Assembly (NCBI RefSeq): GCF_000565175.1
Contig: NZ_CP006681.1
Coordinates: forward strand, 1,054,001 to 1,118,000
Length of the DNA: 64,000 nt
Source of the DNA: Spiroplasma culicicola AES-1
Lineage (GTDB): Bacteria > Bacillota_I > Bacilli_A > Mycoplasmatales > Mycoplasmataceae
Reading direction: 5' to 3'
Shown here: positions 32,459 through 42,273 of the stretch, in pieces
Layout: every line of letters begins with the position of its first letter
How positions within the stretch are numbered: position 1 is the stretch's first letter
Notes under the pieces: generated by a model
Seen by the model: only the letters and a program-made list of their open reading frames with translations
Databases searched by the model: none
Told to the model about the DNA's origin: nothing
Made by a program: the position numbers and the translations under genes

Positions 32459-34339
32459 TTAAAAGTTAATTGGTTTTCCAGATTCTAAAGCTTCTGCTGC
32501 TTCACCAATTGCTTCACTCAATGTTGGGTGAGGGTGAATTGCTCTTGCAATCTCTGAAATTGTTGCTTCTGATTCCATAACTGTTGTGATTTCAGAAATC
32601 ATATCTGTTGCAGTATTTGAAATAATATGTGCTCCTAAAACTTGTTTATACTTTGGTTCACAAATTAGTTTTACAAAACCAACAGTATTTCCATCAGCTA
32701 ATGCTTTTCCAATAGCTGCAAATGGGAATTTATATGCTTTGTATTCAACCCCTTCAGCTTTTAGTTGGTCTTCAGTTTTTCCAACTGAAGCCACTTCTGG
32801 GTGTGTATAAATACAACTTGGAACACGATCAAAGTTCATTACCATATCTTCGGCATGTTCTTTTCCAGCTCTTCTTGCAATTCTATTTGCAGTAATAATT
32901 CCTTGATGTGAAGCAACGTGCGCTAACATCATTTTTCCTGTTACATCTCCAATTGCATAAACTCCATCAATATTAGTTTCACAATATTCATTGACATTAA
33001 TATGTCCTCTTTCATTAAAGTTTACACCAATGTTTTCAAATCCTGTTGTTACAGTTTTTCTTCCAACAGATTGTAAACAATAATCTGCTTTAATTGTGTG
33101 AGTTTTTCCGTCTTTTTCATAAATTACAGTTCCATCTTTAAATTCTTTTGTTGATGCTTCTGTAATAATTTCCAAGTTTCCTCTGTTTAATAATTCTTTT
33201 GTCATTTCTTTTGAAATGTCACTATCTAACATTTCTAAGATTGTTGGCAAGAATTGAAGAATTGTTACTTTTGTACCTAAACGTTTATAGACACAAGCAA
33301 ATTCAACTCCAATTACTCCTCCCCCAATAATTACTAAGCTTTTTGGAATTTTTGGTAATGCTAATGCTCCAGTTGAATCAATTAGTCAACCAGATTCAAT
33401 TGCTTCTTTTGCTCCTGGAAGAGTCATATGATTTGGAACACTTCCTGTTGCAATTATTAAGTTATCACAAGTGTATTGCACTCCATTAACTTCAATTGTA
33501 TTTTTGTCAATTGCTTTTGCTTCACCTTCAACTGTAGTAATTTTGTTTTTTTTCATTAAACCTTTAACTCCAGTTGTTAGTTTATTGACAACATCTTCTT
33601 TTCTAGCTTGGATTGCTTTTCAATCAGCTTTAACTCCAGCTTGATCAACTTTAATACCATATTTGTCAGCATGTTTTGTAATTTGTTCATATAAATCAGC
33701 TGATTTTAATAAAGTTTTTGTAGGAATACATCCAATGTTTAGACATACTCCCCCATAATTGGCTTTTTCAACAATCATAGTTTTTAAACCAAGTTGAGCA
33801 CATTTAATAGCACCTACATAACCCCCAACTCCAGCACCAATCATAATTACTTCATAATGGTTTTCTGGATTTTTTGGTGTAAATTTTGGAGCTGGTTTTA
33901 AAGCAGATCCATTTCCACGAGTAATTCCTGCTGGGTTTGGATTGCTAATTGCAGCTGATACTTGATCAAATGTTGATGTTTTTTTAGGTGGAACAGCTCT
34001 TGTTCTTCCTCTTTTTAATAAATCGTTTGATACAGGAGTTGCACCAACTACTGAAGCATTTTCTTCAACTGGTTCAGCTTTAGCTTCACTTGGAGCATCT
34101 CCTTTTCCATCATCAATTTCAACAACAACTTCTCCAACTTTAATTTCTTGACCTGATGTTATTAAAATTTTTGCAACAGTTCCATCCACTGGTGCATAAA
34201 TGTCTGATGTTACTTTGTCAGTTTCAACGTTAAATAATGGATCTCCCATTTTAACAGTATCTCCAACTTTGGCAATAATTTCTGTAACTGTTCCTTCAGT
34301 TAATCCTTCTCCGATATCTGCAAATTTTACTTTAAACAT
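32459..34339 (-). CDS. pdhD: Dihydrolipoamide dehydrogenase (E3) with N-terminal lipoyl domain
   Basis: E3 of the pyruvate dehydrogenase complex, 626 aa. It reoxidises dihydrolipoyl groups and makes NADH. Residues 1-78 are a lipoyl domain (lipoyl Lys in ETDKVTSD), followed by a linker, then the FAD domain ([10 protein letters not shown]), redox disulfide [13 protein letters not shown], the NAD motif ([13 protein letters not shown]) and the C-terminal HPHPTLSEA active site. The first 84 or so codons are identical at DNA level to pdhC. UGA is read as Trp. Last gene of the operon. Confidence 0.96.
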
Positions 34340-34345
34340 AATTTA
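34084..34345 (-). repeat. Copy 1 of identical 262-bp lipoyl-domain repeat
   Basis: The 5' end of pdhD, including its start codon and six upstream bases, reads base for base the same as 35431-35692 in pdhC. A further block of about 43 bp (around 34024-34066) also matches. Confidence 0.9.
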
Positions 34346-34357
34346 AATGTCTCCTTA

Positions 34358-35686
34358 TTAAACCAATAAGATTGCTGGGTTTTGTAAGTAGTTTGCAACT
34401 TTTTGTACAAATCTACCTGCATCTGCTCCATCAATTACTTTATGGTCAGCTGTAATTGAGAATGGCATGTAATCTCTAATTACAATTTCATCCTTAATAA
34501 CTCCAGGCATTCTTGTGATTGTTCCAACCCCAAGAATTGCAGATTCTGGAAAGTTTACGATTGGAGTTGCATAGTCTAACCCTACAGCTCCAAAGTTTGT
34601 GACTGTAAATGTAGCTCCAGTCATTTCACTCATTGAAAGCGATTTACTTCTTGCTTTTGTTGCCAATTCATTAATTTTTACAGCAATTTGCATTACTGTC
34701 AATTTATCTGCACCTTTAATAACTGGTACCATTAATCCATCAGGTGTATCACATGCCATACCAATGTTAATTTGTTGTGCATATTTAATCGCTTTATTTT
34801 CTTCATCAATTCTAACATTTAAATTTGGCATATCTCTCAATGCTAAAGCAGAAGCTTTAATAATAAATGCTAAATAAGTTAGTTTTACTCTTTGGCTGTC
34901 TGCAAAACCTTTTAATTGTTTTCTTAGATTTACCAATTCTGTAATATCAACATTTCTTAAACCTGTAAATCCAGCAACTTTAGTATGAGCAGTGTCCATA
35001 GCTTTTACAGTTGCTTTTCTAATTGGATTCATTGGTTTTGAATCAAATGTTAATGGTTCATTAAAGTCTGGTACAGAAATTAATGGGTTTGAATAATCAA
35101 CTGCAGCTTTAGCTGGTGCTGAAGCTGCACTCATCATTGGTGCTGAAGCTACTGGATTTGCAGAGAAGTTTTGAACATCCTCTGCTAAAATTCTTCCATT
35201 TGGTCCAGTTGGAGTAACTTTTGTTAAATCAACTCCCATAACTGCAGCCATTTTTCTTGCTAATGGTGATGCTTTTACATCTGCATGACTGTTATCAATC
35301 ACACTTGCTTGTGAAGCAATGTTATTAACTGGAGCAACAGTTCTTGAATTGTTACCTCTACTAATAACTTCGTTTGATACAGGAGTTGCACCAACTACTG
35401 AAGCATTTTCTTCTTCAACTGCAGCTGGTTCTTCACTTGGAGCATCTCCTTTTCCATCATCAATTTCAACAACAACTTCTCCAACTTTAATTTCTTGACC
35501 TGATGTTATTAAAATTTTTGCAACAGTTCCATCCACTGGTGCATAAATGTCTGATGTTACTTTGTCAGTTTCAACGTTAAATAATGGATCTCCCATTTTA
35601 ACAGTATCTCCAACTTTGGCAATAATTTCTGTAACTGTTCCTTCAGTTAATCCTTCTCCGATATCTGCAAATTTTACTTTAAACAT
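34358..35686 (-). CDS. pdhC: Dihydrolipoamide acetyltransferase (E2)
   Basis: E2 core of pyruvate dehydrogenase, 442 aa; moves acetyl groups from lipoate to CoA. One lipoyl domain (1-78, Lys in ETDKVTSD), an Ala/Ser linker, the peripheral subunit-binding domain (ASPLARKMAAVMGVDLTKV, about 137-175), and the catalytic domain ending in the DHKVIDGADAGRF motif with the active-site His. It lies 18 bp before pdhD. Confidence 0.96.
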   Translation of the reverse strand: MFKVKFADIGEGLTEGTVTEIIAKVGDTVKMGDPLFNVETDKVTSDIYAPVDGTVAKILITSGQEIKVGEVVVEIDDGKGDAPSEEPAAVEEENASVVGATPVSNEVISRGNNSRTVAPVNNIASQASVIDNSHADVKASPLARKMAAVMGVDLTKVTPTGPNGRILAEDVQNFSANPVASAPMMSAASAPAKAAVDYSNPLISVPDFNEPLTFDSKPMNPIRKATVKAMDTAHTKVAGFTGLRNVDITELVNLRKQLKGFADSQRVKLTYLAFIIKASALALRDMPNLNVRIDEENKAIKYAQQINIGMACDTPDGLMVPVIKGADKLTVMQIAVKINELATKARSKSLSMSEMTGATFTVTNFGAVGLDYATPIVNFPESAILGVGTITRMPGVIKDEIVIRDYMPFSITADHKVIDGADAGRFVQKVANYLQNPAILLV

Positions 35687-35692
35687 AATTTA
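35431..35692 (-). repeat. Copy 2 of identical 262-bp lipoyl-domain repeat
   Basis: The 5' end of pdhC; identical to 34084-34345 by direct reading. The two copies are direct repeats 1,347 bp apart. Confidence 0.9.
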
Positions 35693-35708
35693 CGTGTTCT
35701 CCTTTAAA

Positions 35709-36698
35709 TTAGAATTTGTAATTTAATACTTCTTCCATTTTTACTAAGATTTTTGTCGGATTAGTTTGGTGGAATCCTTCACCTGAATCGAAAGGAATTA
35801 CAATGTCATAACCAGTACATCTTGCCAATGGTGCTTTTAAATATTCAAAACATTCTTCATTAACTGATGCAATGATTTCTGAAGATACTGAAAATGATCT
35901 AATAGCTTCATGAACTACTAATAATCTTCCAGTTTTTTTAACAGATTCCATTACCATTTTTTTATCTCATGGTTGGATTGTTCTTAAATCAATTAACTCA
36001 ACAGTAATATCTGGATTTTTTGCTTCTAACTCTTCAATTGCTTTTTGACAATCAACAGTTTGTGCTCCATATGTTACAACTGTTAAATCATTTCCTTCTT
36101 GAATTTTAAATGCTTCACCAATTGGTACAGTATAAAATCCTTCAGGTACTTCTTGTTTAAATGCTCTATATAATTTTGTTGGTTCAAAAACAATAACTGG
36201 ATCTGGTGATTCAATTGCTGCTAATATTAAACCTTTTGTGTCATATGGAGTTGAAGGACAAACAACTTTGATCCCTGGAGTATGTGCATAAATTGCTTCC
36301 ATTGCTTCAGAGTGTAATTCAAGTGCTCTAATTCCCCCACCCATTGGCATTCTAATTACCACTGGAGTTGGGTATTTTCCACGAGTTCTGTTTCTCATTC
36401 TTCCCATGTGTCCTAAAATATTTTGTAATGAAGGTCAACCAAGTCCTTCAAATTGTAATTCAACAACTGGTTTCATTTTGTTCATAGACATACCTAATGC
36501 AACCCCAACAAAAACAGCTTCACTAATTGGAGCATCAAAACATCTTTCTTCTCCAAATTTTGCTTGTAATCCTTCAGTTGCTCTAAATACTCCACCTTCA
36601 AAACCAGCATCTTCACCATAAACAACAACTTCTTTTCATTTGTCCATTGCAACTTCAAGTGCTTCTGAAACTGCTTTTACGTTATTTAAAACTTTCAT
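35709..36698 (-). CDS. pdhB: Pyruvate dehydrogenase E1 beta subunit
   Basis: 329 aa; with PdhA forms the thiamine diphosphate-dependent E1. It starts MKVLNNVKAVSEALEVAMDK, and has GEDAGFEGGVFRAT, PISEAVFVGVALGMS and the MPMGGGIRALELHSEAMEA region typical of E1 beta. Start overlaps the pdhA stop by one base (TAATG). RBS AGGAGG. Confidence 0.96.
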
Positions 36699-37807
36699 TA
36701 GTGGTGTCCTCCTTTAGCTTCTGGGTGTGCATCAAAGAATGCTTTTGCTTCTTGATATTGTTTTTCTAATTCTGGAGTTTTTTCAGCATAAATATAATTA
36801 AAGATATCTTCTAATGGATATGCTTTATTTGCTTCAGCTCAATCAAACTCTGCTCTAATAAATTCATCTTGTTCTTTATCTAAAGCTTCTTGTTTTTTGT
36901 CATCTCATAATTTTTGTTCAATTAAGTAATTTTTTAATCTAATTAAAGGATCTTTTGTTAAAGCTACTTCAAATTCATCTTTTGGACGATAAATATCTGG
37001 GTTATCTGATGAAGAGTGAGCTCCTAGTCTGTAAGTGTCACATTCAATTAACACTGGACCATTTCCTTTTCTTGCAAATTCAATTGCTTCTTTGGCAACT
37101 GCATAAACTGCTAAGAAGTCATTTCCATCAACTTTAATTGAAGGAACACCAACTGCAATCCCTTTTACAGCTACGTTAATTGATTTTGATGATTTTGCAT
37201 ATGGTGTTGAAATAGCTCATTTGTTATTTTCACACACAAATACAACAGGTACTTCATGTAGTTTTGCAAAGTTCATTGCTTCATAAACTTCACCTTCACT
37301 CATTCCCCCATCACCAGTAGTTGTTAAAGCAACTCCTCCAGTTTTGTTATATTTTTCTGCAAAAGCTAAACCAGTAGCTTGTGAATATTGTGAACCAATA
37401 ATAATGTTTGGTGGTAATGAATTAACTCCTTCTGGAGATTTTCCCCCATGTTCGTTACCCATTCAGTACAACATAATATTTCTCATTGGCATTCCTACAG
37501 TTAATCATGCAGCGTTGTTTCTATAACCTGATGCAAATCAGTCTTTTCCTTTAATTAAAGGTAAAGCAAAACCAACTTCACTCGCTTCTTGACCTGTTGA
37601 TGATAAGAATGATAATAATCTTCCTTGTCTTTGAGCTTTATTTTGAAAATCATCTTGTCTTCTTGATAAATTCATTAATTTATATGCTTCAACCAATTCT
37701 TTATCTTTGATTTCTGGCATTAAATCAGGATTAATAATTTTTCCTGTTGGGTCCATTATTTCAACACGCTCGTCTTTTAATGGATCAAATTTTCCAATAT
37801 ATTTCAT
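36698..37807 (-). CDS. pdhA: Pyruvate dehydrogenase E1 alpha subunit
   Basis: 369 aa; decarboxylates pyruvate. Visible parts: SSTGQEASEVGFALPLIKGK, the MGNEHGGKSPEG region, the ThDP motif beginning GDGGMSEGEV and continuing to ENN, and the C-terminal HPEAKGGHH. UGA codes several Trp. Starts 10 bp after lplA, so lipoate attachment and the complex are made from one transcript. Confidence 0.96.
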
Positions 37808-37817
37808 TTTTTGCCTC

Positions 37818-38813
37818 CTATTGAATTAATAAATCCAAGATATCTTGGATAACAAAGTTATCTCCAAATATTGCTTGAATATTGTTTTGTTCTAATACTA
37901 TTTTAATATCTTTTGTTTTATATTCTACATTTATTAATGATTGTTCTAATTTTTCAGTCCCTGCAAATCCTAAGAAATCTCCGTAGAATTTGACGTCCAA
38001 AATTTTACCATCAACAATTTGTGCCAAGACATCTACTCCACCTTTACCTTCAATTCTTACCTTATTTTGGTAAGTAAATGTAGCATTTTTGGCATAAGTT
38101 CAATTTGGATCTCTGTATTTGCTTTCACACAGATCTTCAATTGCTTTAATGTCTTGTTGTTCAAGAACTAATTCTTTAACCTCATTTTTAGTTTCATAAG
38201 TTTTAATTAGTTCATCCATAAAATCTTTAATTTCAATTTTATGTTCGACCTCAGAGTTAATATTAGTAACTCTAGCAGCAATAGATTTAATATTTTTTGA
38301 CAATATTTTTGCACGATCTACAGTTAAATATTTTGTCAATTTATCTAGATTGGCATTAAACAAAATTGTTCCATGTTGCAAGAATCTTTGTCCTTCTTTT
38401 CACATTGCATTTCCAGAAATTTTTTTCTCGTTTAAAACGATATCATTTCTTCCAGAAAATTGAGCTGCAACACCCATTCTATTTAATGTTTCAATTACGG
38501 GTTCAAGCATTGTTGAAAACATTGACACTGCAGTGTTTTCTTTATCTGTGTAAATGATAGAGAAATTCATATTTCCCAAATCATGAAATATTGTTCCGCC
38601 CCCAGTATTTCTTCTAATAACATTTACATTATCTGCTTCTGCTTGTTGTAAGTTAATTTCTCAAGCTGCATTTTGATTTCTACCAACCACAATTGTATTG
38701 TCGTTTTGTCATAAAAATAAAATAGGCTCGTCAAACTTCAAGCTTCTAGTTAAATATTCTTCTGTTGCTAGGTTATACTTGGGGTCAACACAATCAGTCC
38801 TGTATATATACAT
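37818..38813 (-). CDS. lplA: Lipoate-protein ligase A
   Basis: 331 aa; activates lipoate with ATP and attaches it to the lipoyl domains of PdhC and PdhD. Family motifs: WQNDNTIVVGRNQNAAWEIN, RRNTGGGTIFHDLGNMNFS and SGNAMWKEGQRFLQHGTIL, with the C-terminal accessory domain. First gene of the pdh operon, behind AGAGGTTT and TATAAT (38851-38856). Confidence 0.94.
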
Positions 38814-38986
38814 TCTTATAAACCTCTTTCTGTAGTTGCCTAACATTTAAATTATAGTCCCAATGTCTTACAATACATATAATTTCTAAGTTTGTTATTA
38901 ATTTTTGAAATTTTTTTTCAAAAATGTAGCTGGTTTTCAATTAAAATAATATTGTATTTTAATTTTATAAAAAGGAATGATAAATA
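38814..38986. promoter_or_regulatory. Divergent promoter region lplA/HAD
   Basis: 173 bp. Toward lplA a TATAAT occurs at 38851-38856 without a good -35. A symmetric element TTTTTGAAA/TTTCAAAAA (38902-38910, 38916-38924) sits in the middle and could be an operator. Toward the HAD gene only AT-rich hexamers and AAAGGAATGAT before the ATG are seen. Confidence 0.4.
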
Positions 38987-39859
38987 ATGAAGTTACAACA
39001 CTTAAATAAGAAACGATTAATCTTAGTTGACTTAGACGGAACAGCATTAAAACCTAACGGGGAAGAAATTCATCCAACAACTAAAGATGCTTTAGTTAAA
39101 GCACGTGAAGATGGTCACAAAGTATGTATAATCACTGGAAGACCTCATCGTGCAAGTATGAGATTTTATAAGGAGCTTGGTTTAACTACTTTATTAACTA
39201 ATTTTGATGGTGCACATATTCATGATCCTATGAAAAGACGTTTTAAAAGAATAGTTTTACCAATTAGTGAAGATATTGTAAGTCAAATAATAAATAATCC
39301 CATTATTAAAGATAAAACAGCTAACCTTTTAATTGAGTCATATAACAAAGCTGTTGTTAAAGAAAAAGATGAATTTATTGAAACTTTTTTTCATCTAGAT
39401 GATGTTGAAGATGACGATTACTTTATTGCAAATCCTTATGAACATTGAGAAGGACCTGCAACCAACGTAGTGTTATTTTTAAAAGAAGAATCAATGAAAG
39501 ATGATGTTTTTAGACAACTTGAAAAGTTTAAAAATTCAATTAAAATTCAATCAGGAAATGTTTATGGAAATTTAACTAAAAATTCTATTTCAATGATTAC
39601 TTTAACAAACAAAATCGTTAATAAGGGATTTGTAAGTGAAATTTTAGCACAATACTACAATAAAGATATTCGTGATGTCATTGCCTTTGGAGATCAAATG
39701 AATGATTATGAAATGATCAAAAAAGTGGGTTATGGTGTGGCTATGAAAAATGGAAATGATGAACTTAAAAATGTGGCTGATGGAATTACAAACTTAACTA
39801 ATGAAGATGGAGGAGTTGGAGAATACTTAACTCGTCTACTTGCAGGAGAAGAAGTTTAA
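38987..39859 (+). CDS. Cof-type HAD family phosphatase
   Basis: 290 aa, plus strand. HAD motif I LVDLDGTAL (D15, D17), motif II IITGRPH, and motif IV GDQMNDYEM are intact, with an inserted type IIB cap between them. Cof-type enzymes remove phosphate from sugar phosphates, FMN or similar small molecules. Substrate not predictable. One UGA Trp (YEHWEGPA). Own terminator follows. Confidence 0.9.
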
Positions 39860-39866
39860 TTACTTA

Positions 39867-39899
39867 AAATAAATACATATAATGTATTTATTTTTTTAT
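39867..39899 (+). terminator. Terminator of the HAD gene
   Basis: Stem ATAAATACAT/ATGTATTTAT (39869-39878 and 39882-39891) followed by a T run. Confidence 0.8.
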
Positions 39900-39917
39900 T
39901 TATAGATAAGCATCAAT

Positions 39918-39945
39918 TTGACTTTAATTCTAATAGGAATATACT
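39918..39945 (+). promoter_or_regulatory. Promoter of the YhgE-like gene
   Basis: TTGACT (39918-39923), 16-bp spacer, TATACT (39940-39945). It lies after the HAD terminator and about 95 bp before the YhgE-like start, leaving a leader of nearly 90 nt. Confidence 0.65.
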
Positions 39946-39989
39946 ATTTTTTATAAAATGGATTTATAAAACTAATTAATACATCTAGT

Positions 39990-40020
39990 CTTGCTTTAAA
40001 AACAGCAAGTTTATTTTATT
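39990..40020 (+). promoter_or_regulatory. Terminator-like hairpin in the YhgE leader (possible attenuator)
   Basis: CTTGCT/AGCAAG stem (39990-39995, 40004-40009) followed by TTTATTTTATTT, located between the promoter and the ribosome-binding site (GAAGGAAGG). As it lies downstream of the promoter for the next gene it looks like an attenuator rather than a second HAD terminator. Confidence 0.5.
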
Positions 40021-40040
40021 TAAAAGAAGGAAGGCAAGTC

Positions 40041-41810
40041 ATGAAAAAGATATTTAAAGGTTTTGTCAACGAATTTCAAGCAAGAGTTTGTTCAAGTTGA
40101 AAGCGCCTTATTAAATTCATTGCAATTCTATTTGTTCCAATTCTTTATGCGGTAACTTGTATTTTAGCTTTTTGAAATCCAGTTGATAATCTTGGAAAAG
40201 CACCGGTTGCTATTTTAAATGGCGAGCAAAAAGTATGAGTTTATAAATCAGTTGGAATTGATTTAGAAGGTTGTGATAACACTAAGAATCAATCTACAAA
40301 TAAATTAATAGAACCTTTTGCACTTGGGGTTGTACTTAATGAAGATGGTTCAATTTATCACAATGATACTGCTCCAGAAATTAAAAAAGGAGAATGTGTG
40401 TATACTAACACAGGAAATTATCGCTATGATGGAAATCTTGAAATTGATTCAATAACTCAATTTAGTTTATTTGAAGATTTAATATTGCCTTATTTAACTC
40501 CAAATAATCCTGATGAACAAGACCTTGAAAAAACAAAATACAGTTCACCAATGATTGAAGATATTCAATTTACAAATATTAAATATATTGGTCCAAGTAG
40601 TGCAACAAAAGAATTTAAAAACAAAAAAGATTATATTCAACTTTATATTCCTGATAATTTCAGTGCGAATTTAATTGGTAAAATCGGATTAATTTTAAGA
40701 AATAAAGACCCAAATACAATTGAAGATCTTGAAATGCAATTTTGAACAACTTTTGAACGTAATTTTGTCTTTGGATATTATTTATCAACTGCTGCAAAAA
40801 TGAAGGATGCCATTATTATTCAAGGCTTGTACAAAATAATTGGCGATCATGCACCTGAAGAAATTATTGAAATACTAAATTTAAATTTAGTCAATTTTGA
40901 ACTTCAAGGTTTAGCAAATGGTTTATATGGAATTGGATTAGGTCAATTTTTTATAGCAATTGGATTATATGTGGGAACATTAATGCAAACCTTCATTTAT
41001 GATCGAGCAAAACGAACTAAAGATTTAAATAGTGCTCAATATTTCTTTTCAAAAACTTTATTAATGTATTTCACTGGAATGATTCAAGTTACTTTATTAG
41101 TTTTAGTATTGGCCCTAACTGGATTTAATTCAATTGGATTTGCTGGAATGTTTTCACTATGACTATGACTACTGTTTGTTGACTTTATTTTTGTCTTAAT
41201 AATTCAAACCCTATGGTTCTCATTTAAAGATGAAACTGTAGGGAAATTCTTAATAGTAATTTATATGGTCTTAAATCTTGCAGCTGGATGAGGAACTTTC
41301 CCTTCATTTATGCAATTTGATTTCTTCTATGGAGCAAGTTTTATTACAATTTTTACATATGCAATTCATGCAATGGGATCAATTATTTATGGCATTGGTT
41401 CATTAGGTTTTAATACAGCAGATAGCTTATATATTCTTCAACAAGCAGGGATTTTATTAATCTTTATAGGTGTATTCATAACAATTGCGCTTTTTGTTGC
41501 TAGAAAAAGAATGAAAGAAATGTATTTTGGAACAAGCAATCCCAAATATGTAAGTGAAGCATTATTACAATTAGGCTTAAATGAGCAATTAAATTCTTTT
41601 AGAACTCAAAAAACAAATCAAAAATATAAATACCATTGAAAAAATATGAAACAATTTGAATTTAATCAAAGTATTAAAAATCAAGTAAATCAAAATCATC
41701 CTTTCGAAGGTCAATTTAAATGATTCAAACAAAAAGAACACGATCCAATTATGAAACCAAACGAATCAGATGAAGATATTATGAAACGCAATGATGATAT
41801 AAGTGTTTAG
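40041..41810 (+). CDS. YhgE/Pip-like membrane protein (ABC-2 superfamily)
   Basis: 589 aa. The N-terminal span VPILYAVTCILAFWNPVDNL followed by GKAPVAILNGE matches the YhgE/Pip N-terminal domain. A large extracytoplasmic region (about 60-240) precedes five or six membrane spans, and the hydrophilic C-terminal tail is rich in Asn, Gln and Lys. Family members include phage-infection proteins (Pip) and type VII-associated or ABC-like exporters. Exact role unknown. Many UGA Trp codons. Confidence 0.75.
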
Positions 41811-41853
41811 ATAAATTAAAAAGGAATGTAAAATACATTCCTTTTTAATTTAT
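41811..41853. terminator. Long bidirectional terminator
   Basis: Perfect 20-bp inverted repeat (41811-41830 and 41834-41853; centre AAA) directly after the YhgE-like stop and 10 bp from the AhpD-like stop on the other strand. A and T runs on both sides suit termination in both directions. Confidence 0.9.
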
Positions 41854-41862
41854 CTGTTAAGT

Positions 41863-42216
41863 TTATTCACCATAAACTTCTTTAATACATTCTAATAAAG
41901 TTGCACTTAAATAACTCATTGAAGGTCCTCCTCCAAATTGAGTTGCAACAAAAGCAGATTCAATTAGTTCATCTTTAGTTACTCCTTTTTGAAAAGAAGT
42001 TTTAACGTGATATGCAATACAAAATTCACATCTAGAAAAAATAGCAATTCCAATTGAAATTAATTCTTTGACTTTTGCACTAACAACTCCATCACCATTA
42101 ACAGCAACAGATAATTCACGTCTTAAGCGCATAATTTCTGGATGAGATTTTCTTAATTCTGCTTCTCCCTTTTGGGATCTTGATAGAAGATCTTTTACAT
42201 GTGTGTGTTCTGACAT
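41863..42216 (-). CDS. AhpD/carboxymuconolactone decarboxylase-like protein
   Basis: 117 aa. The AhpD-type redox pair with downstream His is present: CEFCIAYH (C63, C66, H70), followed by the GVTKDELIESAFVATQFGGG helix. Related proteins are alkylhydroperoxidases using thiol chemistry. No partner AhpC is next to it, though a peroxiredoxin lies 3.5 kb away. Confidence 0.85.
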   Translation of the reverse strand: MSEHTHVKDLLSRSQKGEAELRKSHPEIMRLRRELSVAVNGDGVVSAKVKELISIGIAIFSRCEFCIAYHVKTSFQKGVTKDELIESAFVATQFGGGPSMSYLSATLLECIKEVYGE

Positions 42217-42273
42217 ATTTTTAGCACCTTTCTATTTATATTTAAACATAAAACCTTTTATTTATTTTTTTAA

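Noticed and set aside
38902-38924. TTTTTGAAA/TTTCAAAAA palindrome as a terminator
   Set aside because: It lies between divergent genes, so neither needs a terminator there. Kept only as a possible operator.
41863-42216. AhpD-like gene as a third member of the IetAS-like module
   Set aside because: It follows on the same strand but with a 57-bp gap and a known unrelated redox family; no evidence for a link.
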